From: Rhodovarius lipocyclicus
GTDB lineage: Bacteria > Pseudomonadota > Alphaproteobacteria > Acetobacterales > Acetobacteraceae
NCBI RefSeq assembly: GCF_009900765.1
Contig: NZ_JAAABL010000001.1
Coordinates: 492,566-556,565, forward strand
Direction of reading: 5' to 3'
DNA length: 64,000 nt
A program made the translations under genes and the position numbers. Position 1 is the first letter of the stretch. Every line of letters starts with the position of its first letter. This document shows, piece by piece, positions 53,752 to 61,977 of this stretch. The notes under the pieces were generated by a model. That model was not told the DNA's origin and did no database searches. It saw only the letters and a list, made by a program, of their open reading frames with translations.

Positions 53752-55727
53752 ATTTCCCAGTCTTCAAGACTCTGAAGGTCGACGGTTACCTTCTCTATCC
53801 GGGCCACCCGCCCGAATCGCCTGGCATTAACATTACCTTCACGCCTGGCCCGTGGCTGGTCATCGGGGTTAATGGTCTGGGTAAGAGCACGCTACTCCTT
53901 ATGCTTCGCCATGTGCTTACCGGTCCGGTGCGGGCTCGCGCTGCCGGCTTCACAGGCGAGCGGTCTGATCTCCAGCAGGTTGATCCTCGGTTTTTCGCAC
54001 ACCGGGTACTTGATGCTGCCCGATCAGCTCAAGCTACAATCACCGTGAAATTTGGCGTTGCGGTACTTGCTGTCACTCGCAAGCTAAGCGACCTATCCTT
54101 GGTAGAAGCGTCGCTGGAGGCTCCGGAAGGCGTAGAGCCGGTTGCTACCGAGACCTCGTACCGTGAACTATTGGCGCGAGCGATGAATCTCGCCAGTTTC
54201 GACGATGCCCTGCGCGCGATAGATAGGGTAACATTTTTCCTCGAAGCCCGCGACCCACTCATCTGGGACACCGCAGCGCAATTTGAGCTGTTCCGCGCAA
54301 TTCTCCTTCCACAGCAATCAAGTGAACTCAGGAGACTTGAGAGCATCATCGTCTCTGCCGACAGCTCGGCACGCAATCTCAGTGCTACCATATTCACCCT
54401 TACCAAGCGTCGCGATAGTCAAATCCAGCGCAACGCTCAGGCGGCGGGGGTACAAGCTCAACTGGCTCTTGCGACTGCAGAGCTTGATGAAGCTCAAGCT
54501 ATTGAAGTCACACTTCGTCAACAACTAGATCAGTATGACGAACAGCGCGCGGATGCACGAGTTCAAACGAAGCGCGCAGATCGCGCGGCGGTTGAAGCTG
54601 CCTCTGCATATGAGCAAATTAAGTACGAGGTATTACGGCATGCCTTCGCCGGTGTCCCGGCGACCGATCAGTACGTATTCCTAAAAATCATAACTGACCG
54701 GATTTGTATCGCTTGCAATAATGAGGCTGAGGAGTTTGCTAGTGAGCTAGAACTTCGCCGCAAAGAAAACCGCTGCCTGGTCTGCGGTCAACCTCGGGCA
54801 CAAAGTGAGACCGTGGTGTCAACCACGGCGGCACTCCAAGAGCGGGCCGAGGCCGCATATGAAACGCTCATGGCAGCACGAGTAGAGCAGGAAGAACTAA
54901 AAACTCGCTTTAATGCCGCCGAAGCAGCTTTCGTGGCGACTGATCGTAGGCTCGACGAGTGCCGTCTCAAAGTAGATTCTTCCCAACGTGAAGTGCGACG
55001 GCTGCGGAACAGATTGCCGAGTGCAGATCAGGTTGAACTCGCTGCTACAGAAGATCGCATCGTCGGTTTGCGTCACGAAGTAAATAGGTTCCGGAGAGAG
55101 CGCGACGAAGCCGAAGAGCAAATTGGAGCGCTGATTGGAGCGCTCAGCTCGGCAACGGAGGCCATACGTGAAGGGCTGATATCGAGCTTCCAAACTCGTG
55201 CCGATGAGTTTTTTGCGGAGCGCGTCCAACTGGTCTACGCCCCGCGCAAAGACCGCATTGGGCAAACAGGGCGCGCCTTCGAGTTTCCTGCTTTTGAAGT
55301 AGAGATGACAAGCGGCGCGACACAGTCGCAGTTTATCCGCCGGCGAGCGGATCAGGTATCGCTCTCCCAGCGCGAATATCTGGATATGATATTTCGGATT
55401 AGCTTGATTGAGACGGTAGGGCGCAGCCTCGGGTCATTCATCAGTGACGGCCCGGAAGGATCACTTGACGCGGTTTTCGCATCCCGGGCAGGCGATCTAT
55501 TTGCTCATCTTATTTCGACCACGTCAGAGAATACTCTCATCATGGCCTGTAATGTAGTAGCTGGCCACTTCATTCCTAACACGCTGAGAAATTACGCCAC
55601 GCCCGACGATCGGAAGGCAAGGCTGGTAAACCTACTCGATCTTGCATACCCAACTTCAGCGCTGACTGAGCTTCGGGCAGATTATAATCGAGAGATTGCT
55701 GCTATTCTCGAACAGGCACCTCGGTGA
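53745..55727 (+). CDS. SMC/Rad50-like ATPase of a three-component defence-type operon
   Basis: 660 residues with split ABC-ATPase lobes around a coiled coil. Walker A is GVNGLGKST (41-49). Heptad-rich helices (about 195-300 and 355-470) flank an insert with Cys321/Cys324 and Cys344/Cys347, a likely zinc site at the coiled-coil tip. The C-terminal lobe has a degenerate signature (SLSQREY, 539-545), Walker B with Asp568 and Glu571 (FISDGPEG), and D-loop SLD. Start is TTG at 53745 behind GGGAGG. Lower G+C than the core. It resembles ABC-three-component and Lamassu LmuB ATPases, but the exact family is not certain. Confidence 0.85.
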   Translation: MVNFPVFKTLKVDGYLLYPGHPPESPGINITFTPGPWLVIGVNGLGKSTLLLMLRHVLTGPVRARAAGFTGERSDLQQVDPRFFAHRVLDAARSAQATITVKFGVAVLAVTRKLSDLSLVEASLEAPEGVEPVATETSYRELLARAMNLASFDDALRAIDRVTFFLEARDPLIWDTAAQFELFRAILLPQQSSELRRLESIIVSADSSARNLSATIFTLTKRRDSQIQRNAQAAGVQAQLALATAELDEAQAIEVTLRQQLDQYDEQRADARVQTKRADRAAVEAASAYEQIKYEVLRHAFAGVPATDQYVFLKIITDRICIACNNEAEEFASELELRRKENRCLVCGQPRAQSETVVSTTAALQERAEAAYETLMAARVEQEELKTRFNAAEAAFVATDRRLDECRLKVDSSQREVRRLRNRLPSADQVELAATEDRIVGLRHEVNRFRRERDEAEEQIGALIGALSSATEAIREGLISSFQTRADEFFAERVQLVYAPRKDRIGQTGRAFEFPAFEVEMTSGATQSQFIRRRADQVSLSQREYLDMIFRISLIETVGRSLGSFISDGPEGSLDAVFASRAGDLFAHLISTTSENTLIMACNVVAGHFIPNTLRNYATPDDRKARLVNLLDLAYPTSALTELRADYNREIAAILEQAPR

Positions 55728-55730
55728 CCT

Positions 55731-56384
55731 ATGAGCGAATCAGCAACCGCTTTCCCCTACCTTATTAGAGCGCAGCTACTCCAGATGCTCTCTGCAATAG
55801 AGCGGACAGGTGGAGTTGCTATATCGCTGGAATCATTAAATGCGTTCGCCTACTTTGCGAATGTACTAAGCCCGCTGTGGGAAATTGAACCGGTCGAAGG
55901 GTCCGTTTTGAAAGACGGCGCGCCTAGGTTTCCGGCGCTTGAAGCACAGTTAGACCAACTGGTGGGTGCGGGCCTAGTGGACGTTGCATCGCTGTCCGTG
56001 GAGGCTCAGCTTGACGCCCCGGCCAAGCTGATAGCGCTGTTCCGGATCAACCACATCAAAGCAGCGCCGGTCCTAAAAGCCATCCAAGCTTTGCCGGATG
56101 AGCGGTCCTCGGAAGGCTTTCTGTTAGAGCTGGCTGCGGCATTCCTCGATATCGCGCCGGATCGACAGGACGATGCTGCGATCAAGGATGCTGCGTATTC
56201 CAATCCCAAAGTATCAGCGGGCAGAGTTGTCGATTTTGCTGAGTGGGTCTCTCCGACACGAGGCAACGCTTCGTGGAATGTAGCACAGACCTTCCAGAGA
56301 TATGTACCAGAGGAGGTAACACTCAATCGAGCAGAGAAGCTCGTTATGTACATGAGCCTGATGAAGCGGAGGGCAAATGGCTGA
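55731..56384 (+). CDS. Middle component of the ATPase-nuclease operon (unknown family)
   Basis: 217-residue soluble, mostly helical protein without catalytic motifs or membrane segments. It starts three bases after the ATPase stop and ends eight bases inside the nuclease gene. Its size and place between an SMC-like ATPase and an effector nuclease match the 'middle component' of ABC-three-component systems (LmuC in Lamassu), which bridges the two. That homology is inferred from context and size; no sequence signature proves it. Confidence 0.7.
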   Translation: MSESATAFPYLIRAQLLQMLSAIERTGGVAISLESLNAFAYFANVLSPLWEIEPVEGSVLKDGAPRFPALEAQLDQLVGAGLVDVASLSVEAQLDAPAKLIALFRINHIKAAPVLKAIQALPDERSSEGFLLELAAAFLDIAPDRQDDAAIKDAAYSNPKVSAGRVVDFAEWVSPTRGNASWNVAQTFQRYVPEEVTLNRAEKLVMYMSLMKRRANG

Positions 56385-57459
56385 CCCATCATCCCTCGGC
56401 GGGGTTCCCGAAAGCGAGATCGCTGCAACTGCCGCTGCGCTGGGCGTGCCCAGCGAAGCTGGGTCTTCCTTACTGACACGATTTATACGTGGTGTAGTTA
56501 GCTTAGTGACGAAGCGCCATACGAGCGGTGAAAGCGGCCAGTTCGCCGTGTTTTTGCAGAGTGATGCGGTCAGTGAGCATGCCAAGAAATGCCGTCACGT
56601 TGAAGTTCCCATGCTCTCCAATGGCGCTGATCCTGTCTCGAATAGAGTTTTCCTGTCTTCACCGACGCTGAAATCCTCCTTCAGGCTTTGTCTGAATTGG
56701 ACAGATGCAGCATCGCTCTTCGGCGCCATCCGCGAAGTTGGATTGGGTGATGTACCGGCCTTTGTAGTGGATTTTAGAGGCAATGTTCCGGTCGCCCATA
56801 TGTATCGCCGAGGCCTTGATGACCCGGAATCAGCAGAAGATATTCCGCTGGCCGGACTTCCAATTACCACCGATCAAATGAAGTCGGCGCTAGACCGATT
56901 TTATGAAGCATCCTTGCGCACCCCATTCCTAATTACGGAGGCGCATGGTCAACGTGTTTGGAAGGACGCCGGGGCTGGCACACCCGAATCTCGCCCCGAG
57001 GAAAGGATCCAGGGTCGGCTGGTAGACCTGTTAAGAGGCGCATTTCCGCATCACGATCTAAGAGGCGAGCCTCGGACGCCAGACGGCCGCGCAGATATCG
57101 TTGTCTCCAGAAAGACGATATCTATCGACAGCTTGCCAGCCGTAGTGACGGAATGGGTGCTAGAGCTAAAGGCACTCGCAGATATGACTACAAATGGCAC
57201 TCCATCGAATGCCAACCACCCCGAAGCAGTTCGCTCTGCGCTTGAGCAAGCTCTAGCATATCAGGCTCAGCTCAATGGCGTTAAAGCTGCGGTCTGCTGC
57301 TACGACATGAGAGGCGATGACGAAGGTGATGCTGTCTGCTTCGCCCATATTGCGGCGGATGCGGCAACGAATCAGGTGCCCCTTTGGCGTTGGTACCTGT
57401 TCCGCGATACCGCAGAGTCGCGTGCGGCGCGCGGCTATCTCACACCCGCACCAACGTAA
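56377..57459 (+). CDS. PD-(D/E)XK nuclease-domain protein, probable effector
   Basis: 360 residues. The first 200 are of unknown fold. The C-terminal part shows a restriction-endonuclease-like core: a helix with Glu208/Glu209 (PEERIQGRLVDLL), Asp240 in DGRADIVV, Glu263-Leu-Lys265 in WVLELKAL, and the Q-x3-Y motif at 291-295 (QALAY) typical of many such nucleases. The start overlaps the middle gene by eight bases behind GGAGGG. The end overlaps the convergent methyltransferase gene by 20 bases. It probably cuts DNA when the ATPase senses invading DNA. Confidence 0.8.
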   Translation: MADPSSLGGVPESEIAATAAALGVPSEAGSSLLTRFIRGVVSLVTKRHTSGESGQFAVFLQSDAVSEHAKKCRHVEVPMLSNGADPVSNRVFLSSPTLKSSFRLCLNWTDAASLFGAIREVGLGDVPAFVVDFRGNVPVAHMYRRGLDDPESAEDIPLAGLPITTDQMKSALDRFYEASLRTPFLITEAHGQRVWKDAGAGTPESRPEERIQGRLVDLLRGAFPHHDLRGEPRTPDGRADIVVSRKTISIDSLPAVVTEWVLELKALADMTTNGTPSNANHPEAVRSALEQALAYQAQLNGVKAAVCCYDMRGDDEGDAVCFAHIAADAATNQVPLWRWYLFRDTAESRAARGYLTPAPT

Positions 57460-58723
57460 TCAGCGTCTCTGCAAGCTGCTCGCGCCCGCCCTGCTGAGGT
57501 GACGCGCGCATCGAACGGAAAGGCTCCTCGCCGGCGACCTCGAAGCCACCGGCTAGCGCCAGCTCGTTGAGGATTTGAGCAACCGGCACCAACACGCCGG
57601 CATACTGACTATCACCCACTACCATGTAGGCTCGGCCGCCTGGAATGAGCCCCCCGTAGAGCTTAGTCAGGATGACGTTCATGTCGGCGAAGTAGGCCGA
57701 CACCATTGCCGGGATATCCTGATCCCAGAGCTTCGCCCGCACACCATCAAGCTCAGACGCCACCCGCTCCAAAGTCGATGATTCAAGCACAGGCGCATCG
57801 AAGGATCGCTTGATCTGCACATGGCTCCGGAGTGTGGAAAGGCGCAGCTCGCGGTTTTCAGCACTGCTCCCCAGGTAGCCGCATACCCATAGCTCGACGT
57901 TGTACACGTCCGTGTAGTCGAAGGAGTTTGGGTACGGGGGAGAGAAGACGGTGAGGTCATAGCCCGCATTGGTCGGGATCAGCTCGCGAGCGTCGCCTCG
58001 GAGCACCTGGTACCCCTTGCCCAGCCGGTTCTCGTAGCGGCGTATCTCATAGATCGCCTTGATGACGGCGTGTGAGAAGGCAGCGTCGACTGCATCTGGA
58101 CCTGGTTGCCGCTTCTCCCAGTCACGGCGATAGCGACGACCCTTCCCACTCACGACCACATTGCTGATCGACAGTGAGATGGCGCCAAGCAGCACTAACA
58201 TGAGCCGGCGGTTGGCCGGGTCCGCGACCTTCCGAATGGCAGCACGAATGGAAGCGATGCGCGATGCTACTGGACGCGAGAAAATGTACCGATTGCTTAC
58301 GCCGGGCTCAACGAAGGTCGCAGGAGCACCGGGGAACGGCTCGGCGTACTCGCGGTAGCGGCACTTAATCACCTCGCTGAAATCCGCCACTAGTTGGTCG
58401 GCATCATATGACGACAGCTTGGCCTCGATGAGGTCAGCCAGGAACGGATTAACCTCAATGGTAGTAGGGGACACGCCAAGGAACTGGCAGGCCAGTGCAG
58501 TGGTTCCGCTCCCCCCGAAGGGATCGATGCAGGACGTGACCGGACGGCCAAGAGCGCGGCTGGTCTCTTCGTAGGCTTGTCCGATCAGCTCCGGAGCAAA
58601 AGCTTCTTTGAAGTTTCGCCAACCCTGGAACGCTGCACGGTCGGTGCCGATGTTGGTAGACAGATGGAGCGGTCTGCGACCATCAAGCCAGTCGTCAAAG
58701 GTAACTGCTTCTGCGGCGGTCAT
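57440..58723 (-). CDS. DNA methyltransferase (N4-cytosine or N6-adenine type)
   Basis: 427 residues. The S-adenosylmethionine motif I is DPFGGSGTT (67-75), with the acidic end of strand 2 at Glu90. Catalytic motif IV is SPPY (261-264) in FSPPYPNSFDYTDVYNVELW; SPPY is commonest in N4-cytosine enzymes. About 185 residues lie between motifs I and IV, an alpha-like order with room for a target-recognition region. The gene converges with the nuclease gene and overlaps it. The obvious reading is a self-protecting modification enzyme for the nuclease operon. A six-codon frame precedes its ATG. Confidence 0.85.
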   Translation of the reverse strand: MTAAEAVTFDDWLDGRRPLHLSTNIGTDRAAFQGWRNFKEAFAPELIGQAYEETSRALGRPVTSCIDPFGGSGTTALACQFLGVSPTTIEVNPFLADLIEAKLSSYDADQLVADFSEVIKCRYREYAEPFPGAPATFVEPGVSNRYIFSRPVASRIASIRAAIRKVADPANRRLMLVLLGAISLSISNVVVSGKGRRYRRDWEKRQPGPDAVDAAFSHAVIKAIYEIRRYENRLGKGYQVLRGDARELIPTNAGYDLTVFSPPYPNSFDYTDVYNVELWVCGYLGSSAENRELRLSTLRSHVQIKRSFDAPVLESSTLERVASELDGVRAKLWDQDIPAMVSAYFADMNVILTKLYGGLIPGGRAYMVVGDSQYAGVLVPVAQILNELALAGGFEVAGEEPFRSMRASPQQGGREQLAETLITLVRV

Positions 58724-58740
58724 CGCGGCTGGCTGTTCAT
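58720..58740 (-). CDS. Six-codon leader frame coupled to the methyltransferase
   Basis: The best ribosome site upstream of the methyltransferase (AGGAG, then seven bases) serves the ATG at 58740, which encodes only MNSQPR. Its TGA overlaps the methyltransferase ATG (ATGA). This suggests reinitiation-dependent expression of the methyltransferase. Confidence 0.4.
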   Translation of the reverse strand: MNSQPR

Positions 58741-58926
58741 AGTAGGGCTCCTGATCGCCGCATTTGGCCGGTTATAGCCGCGTTTTGTCACGCCAGCAAC
58801 CAATTATGCCGCGTCTGGCGATGTAATCCTACTCAGCAGGTATGACGGCCACCTCCACTCGTGGGCGCCTCTTATCGATAGCTAACTCACCGCTGAAGCC
58901 GGCACCATGCCCGTGTCAGCCCCTTT

Positions 58927-59193
58927 TCATCCGGCAGCATCTACTAAACAGTCATCAATGAAACTCTTGGTCAAGGCGACATTGTCGATGTCCTTGCGCT
59001 GGTCCTTCGAGAACCACGTGTATGTGTTGCGTGCCGGATAGGAAGTGAAAGGCTGCGACCTGGCCACCCTCGCCTCCTGCACTACTCGTTCGGTCTCGGT
59101 GCACTTGATACTAGCACTCTTCATGCGATACCGTTGGAAGGAGGTGGTATGGGTGTTGAGCTCGGCTAACTTTCCTTCGATAGTGAACTTCAA
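58927..59193 (-). pseudogene. Truncated RusA-like Holliday junction resolvase
   Basis: 88 residues. The N-terminal FTIEGKLAELNTHT and the C-terminal FSKDQRKDIDNVALTKSFIDDCLVDAAG recall RusA-family resolvases, including the D-x-D-N-x(n)-K acidic core. The frame stops where RusA proteins normally continue with a further conserved acidic segment, so it is probably a remnant of a mobile element. The rest of 58741-59438 holds no recognisable gene. Confidence 0.45.
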
Positions 59194-59438
59194 TCAGCCA
59201 TTGTATCAGAGCTCAGGAAAACCCCGCCGGAAATGCAGGCATCTTCTTGAAGATGTGTGCCACTTTCCGCTTCAGAACAGATACACCGTTTGTCACATGC
59301 GGTGCCTATCCCTACTCTCTTTAACTTCGGGTTCACGATGTTCGCCTTGGGGGCAGGCGACGCCGCTAGCGCCATTCTGAATGGCGACAGCGGCTACCGC
59401 TTCAAGCGCCGCCTTTGTCGTATCTCAGTGGGGAATGC

Positions 59439-59873
59439 TTAAGCGGCCTTGTAGTGCCCCTGGCCGGTAGTGATTTTGCCTTCCTTCTTAAGCGCGGCGA
59501 CGGCATTGCTGATGCTCTGCTCGCGCGACTTCTCAGTAGCATCCATTGCCTTGAGCAAGTCCTGACGGCTGATGCCATCCGGTCTCCTCTTGATGGCAGC
59601 GAGAACGTCGTCCCGCACGCCAGTGCGGCGGGTACCAGTGGCGAAGGCCTTGCGGGTGACCCTAGGGGCCTTACCGCCCACCACGTTCCCGGGGTTAAAG
59701 TAGTTCTCGATGCGCTCGAGCTTGCCGTCGATAGCGGCCAGCTCTTCGTCGATGGCCGCGCGGCGTGCCATCACCTCCTCACGCTGCTTCGTGAGGCCGT
59801 CCTTGGCCCTCATCATGAAAGCGTCCGGGTCGATATCATCCTTGAGCTTTTTCGCAGCAGGTGTGTCGGACAT
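59439..59873 (-). CDS. Small coiled-coil and winged-helix-like protein
   Basis: 144 residues. The start at 59873 is six bases after a perfect AGGAGG. The N-terminal half is a charged helix (about 20-60, QREEVMARRAAIDEELAAID), probably a coiled coil. The C-terminal half (about 88-144, RDDVLAAIKRRPDGISRQDLLKAM then SISNAVAALKKEGKI) looks like a winged helix-turn-helix. It is likely a DNA-binding protein of the mobile region. No family is recognised. Confidence 0.65.
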   Translation of the reverse strand: MSDTPAAKKLKDDIDPDAFMMRAKDGLTKQREEVMARRAAIDEELAAIDGKLERIENYFNPGNVVGGKAPRVTRKAFATGTRRTGVRDDVLAAIKRRPDGISRQDLLKAMDATEKSREQSISNAVAALKKEGKITTGQGHYKAA

Positions 59874-60187
59874 AGATAGCCTCCTGAGCTTGTGTGTCAC
59901 TCATAAACCCGCACCATTTCACTAACAAGCGCGCAGGGCGGAACTACTATGCGGTTTACCTTGCAAGGAATATCTCTATCCATCGCAACGAGAAGTTCGA
60001 AGTAGCCCTCCACTCAGCAAGCGGCTGCTGGTGAAGCATATATCTGCGCCGACCGCTCAGGCCGGCTTTGGGTACCGCGTCCGTAGAATTCCACTTTCCA
60101 GAACAAGCAAGTTGCCAAAGAATGTCCGCATCGGGCGCAAAGCAGTCATCAACATCGCGTCTATGATTTTGTGGCTTGTCGCTAGGT
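59874..60187. other. Stretch without a supported gene
   Basis: No frame here has a ribosome site, recognisable motif or credible composition. It separates two minus-strand genes and probably holds the promoter of the 59439-59873 gene. Confidence 0.4.
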
Positions 60188-60619
60188 TCAGGCGCTCCCG
60201 AGTTCGCAGCACAGTGTCCAGGCGAGCGACCTCTCGGGGTCCCCATCGTCTGGATGAGTGCCGGCTGGGCATCGCATTTCGGGCTCCAGCCACAACGCCA
60301 GCACCTGTGCCTTCGCGCGAATACCGAGCAAACTTGTCGCAGGGTGTGTCGCCATCAAACGCATGATCGCCCCCTGCCTTGCAGCGATTGCACCGAGCCT
60401 GACGTCGACCTGCCGTGTGTACTCCACGTGCTTCTGGCTGAAATGGGGTTCCTGCAGGCGCTCCTCCTCCAGCGCCAGCGACGCAAACTCGCGGGCAAGC
60501 TCCAGGAGGAGAGCATCCGTCTCTCCGCCCTGTACCTGCTGAACCCTTGGTCTTTCCGCGATGGCATCGCCGCCCGTGGCAACCGCATGCCCCATCCCTG
60601 CCAGCATGGCCATCGCCAT
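60188..60619 (-). CDS. Mobile-element protein of unknown function
   Basis: 143 residues from the ATG at 60619, which follows GGAGGGCGGGC; an earlier ATG at 60646 would add nine residues. The central part is helical and acidic (LLLELAREFASLALEEERLQEP). It ends with a Cys pair (WTLCCELGSA). It follows the 47-residue small gene by 33 bases, so the two probably form an operon. No family is recognised. Confidence 0.55.
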   Translation of the reverse strand: MAMAMLAGMGHAVATGGDAIAERPRVQQVQGGETDALLLELAREFASLALEEERLQEPHFSQKHVEYTRQVDVRLGAIAARQGAIMRLMATHPATSLLGIRAKAQVLALWLEPEMRCPAGTHPDDGDPERSLAWTLCCELGSA

Positions 60620-60652
60620 GCCCGCCCTCCGCGACATCTCCGCCATAGGAAT

Positions 60653-60796
60653 CTAGGCGTGGATGAGGGAGCGCGGGTACGGCAAATAGCGCGCAGCCTG
60701 CGGGACCAGAATAGCCTCCAGCCACGGGACGGGCAGGATCGCCACCCTCCCGGTCTTCCCTCGCCTCGTGATAACCTGCTGCTCAGCCTGTGGCAT
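60653..60796 (-). CDS. Small 47-residue protein
   Basis: Starts at 60796 behind a strong AAGGAGA site with an ideal gap. It encodes MPQAEQQVITRRGKTGRVAI and a hydrophobic, Pro-containing C-terminal half (LPVPWLEAILVPQAARYLPY). It may be a small DNA-binding or membrane-associated protein of the mobile region. Too short to assign, but the initiation signals support a real gene. Confidence 0.5.
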   Translation of the reverse strand: MPQAEQQVITRRGKTGRVAILPVPWLEAILVPQAARYLPYPRSLIHA

Positions 60797-60986
60797 GGGG
60801 ATCTCCTTGCCTGGGTCAGGCCGGGCGTTGGTGCTCGAACACCGCGTCCGGCCGCACGCCTCGCGTGCGGGGCCCATGCACCGATACTGACGCGTCGCCA
60901 GTCAAGCCGCAGCTTGCGAGGTCATGCCGATTGAGTTGACGCCTCCATCGGAAGGAACCGGGCCCACTGGGCCCGGTCGACGCAGA

Positions 60987-61529
60987 TCACTCCCCCTCGA
61001 CCACCGGCGCCCCCGAGCACAGCCCGCCACCCGGCAGTTTGTCCCAGGCGTCCTTGTGCGGCATCGCATCCGACCAATTGAACCCCGACCAATTCGCCGC
61101 CTGGTTCGGCCGAGCCTCCCGATAGGCCTTGGTCAGGGCTACCGCCTCCTCCTGCGACAGCACAAAAAACTGGTCCGGCTTTCGCCCATTGCCGCCCGGC
61201 GGCACCAGCGCCAGCACATAGAAGAGATCCTTCTGCGGCGCCTTGTCCTTCACCAGCCACACGCCTGGTGCCGCCATCCCCTTCACGTCGATCTTGAAGG
61301 CCTCACCACCCGGCGTCCCCGCCAGCAGATCGTAATCCGGCGTGTGGCTGCCCTGGGTGAAAGCCACCGTGTAGCCGCGGCGAGAGAGTTCGGCGGCGAC
61401 CAGGAACTCGGCGGTCCACTTGCTGCCATGGTTCTTCCGGGGAAGCCGTCCGCGCGCTGCCGGCCCTGTGGCCTCGACGCTGGGAGCGAGGTCTTCGGCG
61501 ACATCAGTATTCGTGGTGAGCGAGGTCAT
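60987..61529 (-). CDS. PD-(D/E)XK nuclease-like protein
   Basis: 180 residues. The core reads as a small endonuclease-fold domain: Glu41 in a helix (SKWTAEFLVAAELSRRG), Asp67 in TPDYDLLAG, then Asp81-Val-Lys83 in FKIDVKG. The C-terminal part is Trp-rich (NWSGFNWSDA). The start follows AGGAGACCC. It is divergent from an XRE regulator with a dyad between, an arrangement seen in controller-regulated restriction systems. It could also be a non-restrictive repair nuclease or an inactive relative. Confidence 0.68.
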   Translation of the reverse strand: MTSLTTNTDVAEDLAPSVEATGPAARGRLPRKNHGSKWTAEFLVAAELSRRGYTVAFTQGSHTPDYDLLAGTPGGEAFKIDVKGMAAPGVWLVKDKAPQKDLFYVLALVPPGGNGRKPDQFFVLSQEEAVALTKAYREARPNQAANWSGFNWSDAMPHKDAWDKLPGGGLCSGAPVVEGE

Positions 61530-61644
61530 AGGGTCTCCTGCAGAATGTTACTTATAGGATGCATGACCGAGCCAAGTCGTCTCTCAAGCTGCCATCTGGC
61601 TCGGCCCGTGAGAGAGCATTTGCCTTCCTATGCCCGCAGCAGTC

Positions 61645-61661
61645 GAGTCTAAATGAGACTC
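61645..61661. promoter_or_regulatory. Controller-type operator before the XRE regulator
   Basis: GAGTCT, AAATG, AGACTC is a perfect six-bp dyad 43 bases before the regulator start. A weaker TCTGTAGA lies just after it. Restriction-modification controller proteins bind paired dyads of this GACTC-like type. Binding is inferred. Confidence 0.5.
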
Positions 61662-61704
61662 ATCGTCTGTAGAGAATATCAGCCATCCAACGCCCCTTAC
61701 GGGC

Positions 61705-61977
61705 ATGGACATCCGGCGCCGCGTGGGCCGAAATCTGCATCGTTTCCGCGAGGAGCGCGGCTTCAGCCAGGAGGAGCTCGCCTTCGAGGCGGAGCTGCAT
61801 CGCACCTATATCAGCGGTGTCGAGCGCGGGGTGCGGAACCCGACGATCGAAGTGCTGGCCAAGATCGCATCGGCCCTCGGCGTCCTGCCGCATCAGCTGC
61901 TGGAGCCGCCCCCTGCTGGAGCACCGCGTCCCGGTCGGACGCGTCGGCGTAGCCGCGCGCCTGAGCCATCAGAGTAG
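61705..61977 (+). CDS. XRE family transcriptional regulator (restriction controller-like)
   Basis: 90 residues. A compact HTH_3 domain (about 6-64) reads VGRNLHRFREERGFSQEELA, then HRTYISGVERGVRNPTIEVLAKIASALGV, close to restriction-modification C-proteins. A basic, Pro/Arg-rich tail follows (RPGRTRRRSR). The perfect dyad just upstream suggests autoregulation and control of the divergent nuclease-like gene. The ParB-methyltransferase gene lies 330 bases downstream. Confidence 0.85.
   Translation: MDIRRRVGRNLHRFREERGFSQEELAFEAELHRTYISGVERGVRNPTIEVLAKIASALGVLPHQLLEPPPAGAPRPGRTRRRSRAPEPSE

Noticed and set aside
59045..59380. Overlapping short frames around 59 kb
   Set aside because: They are in competing frames and strands with no initiation signals. 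Only the RusA-like remnant shows a family pattern.
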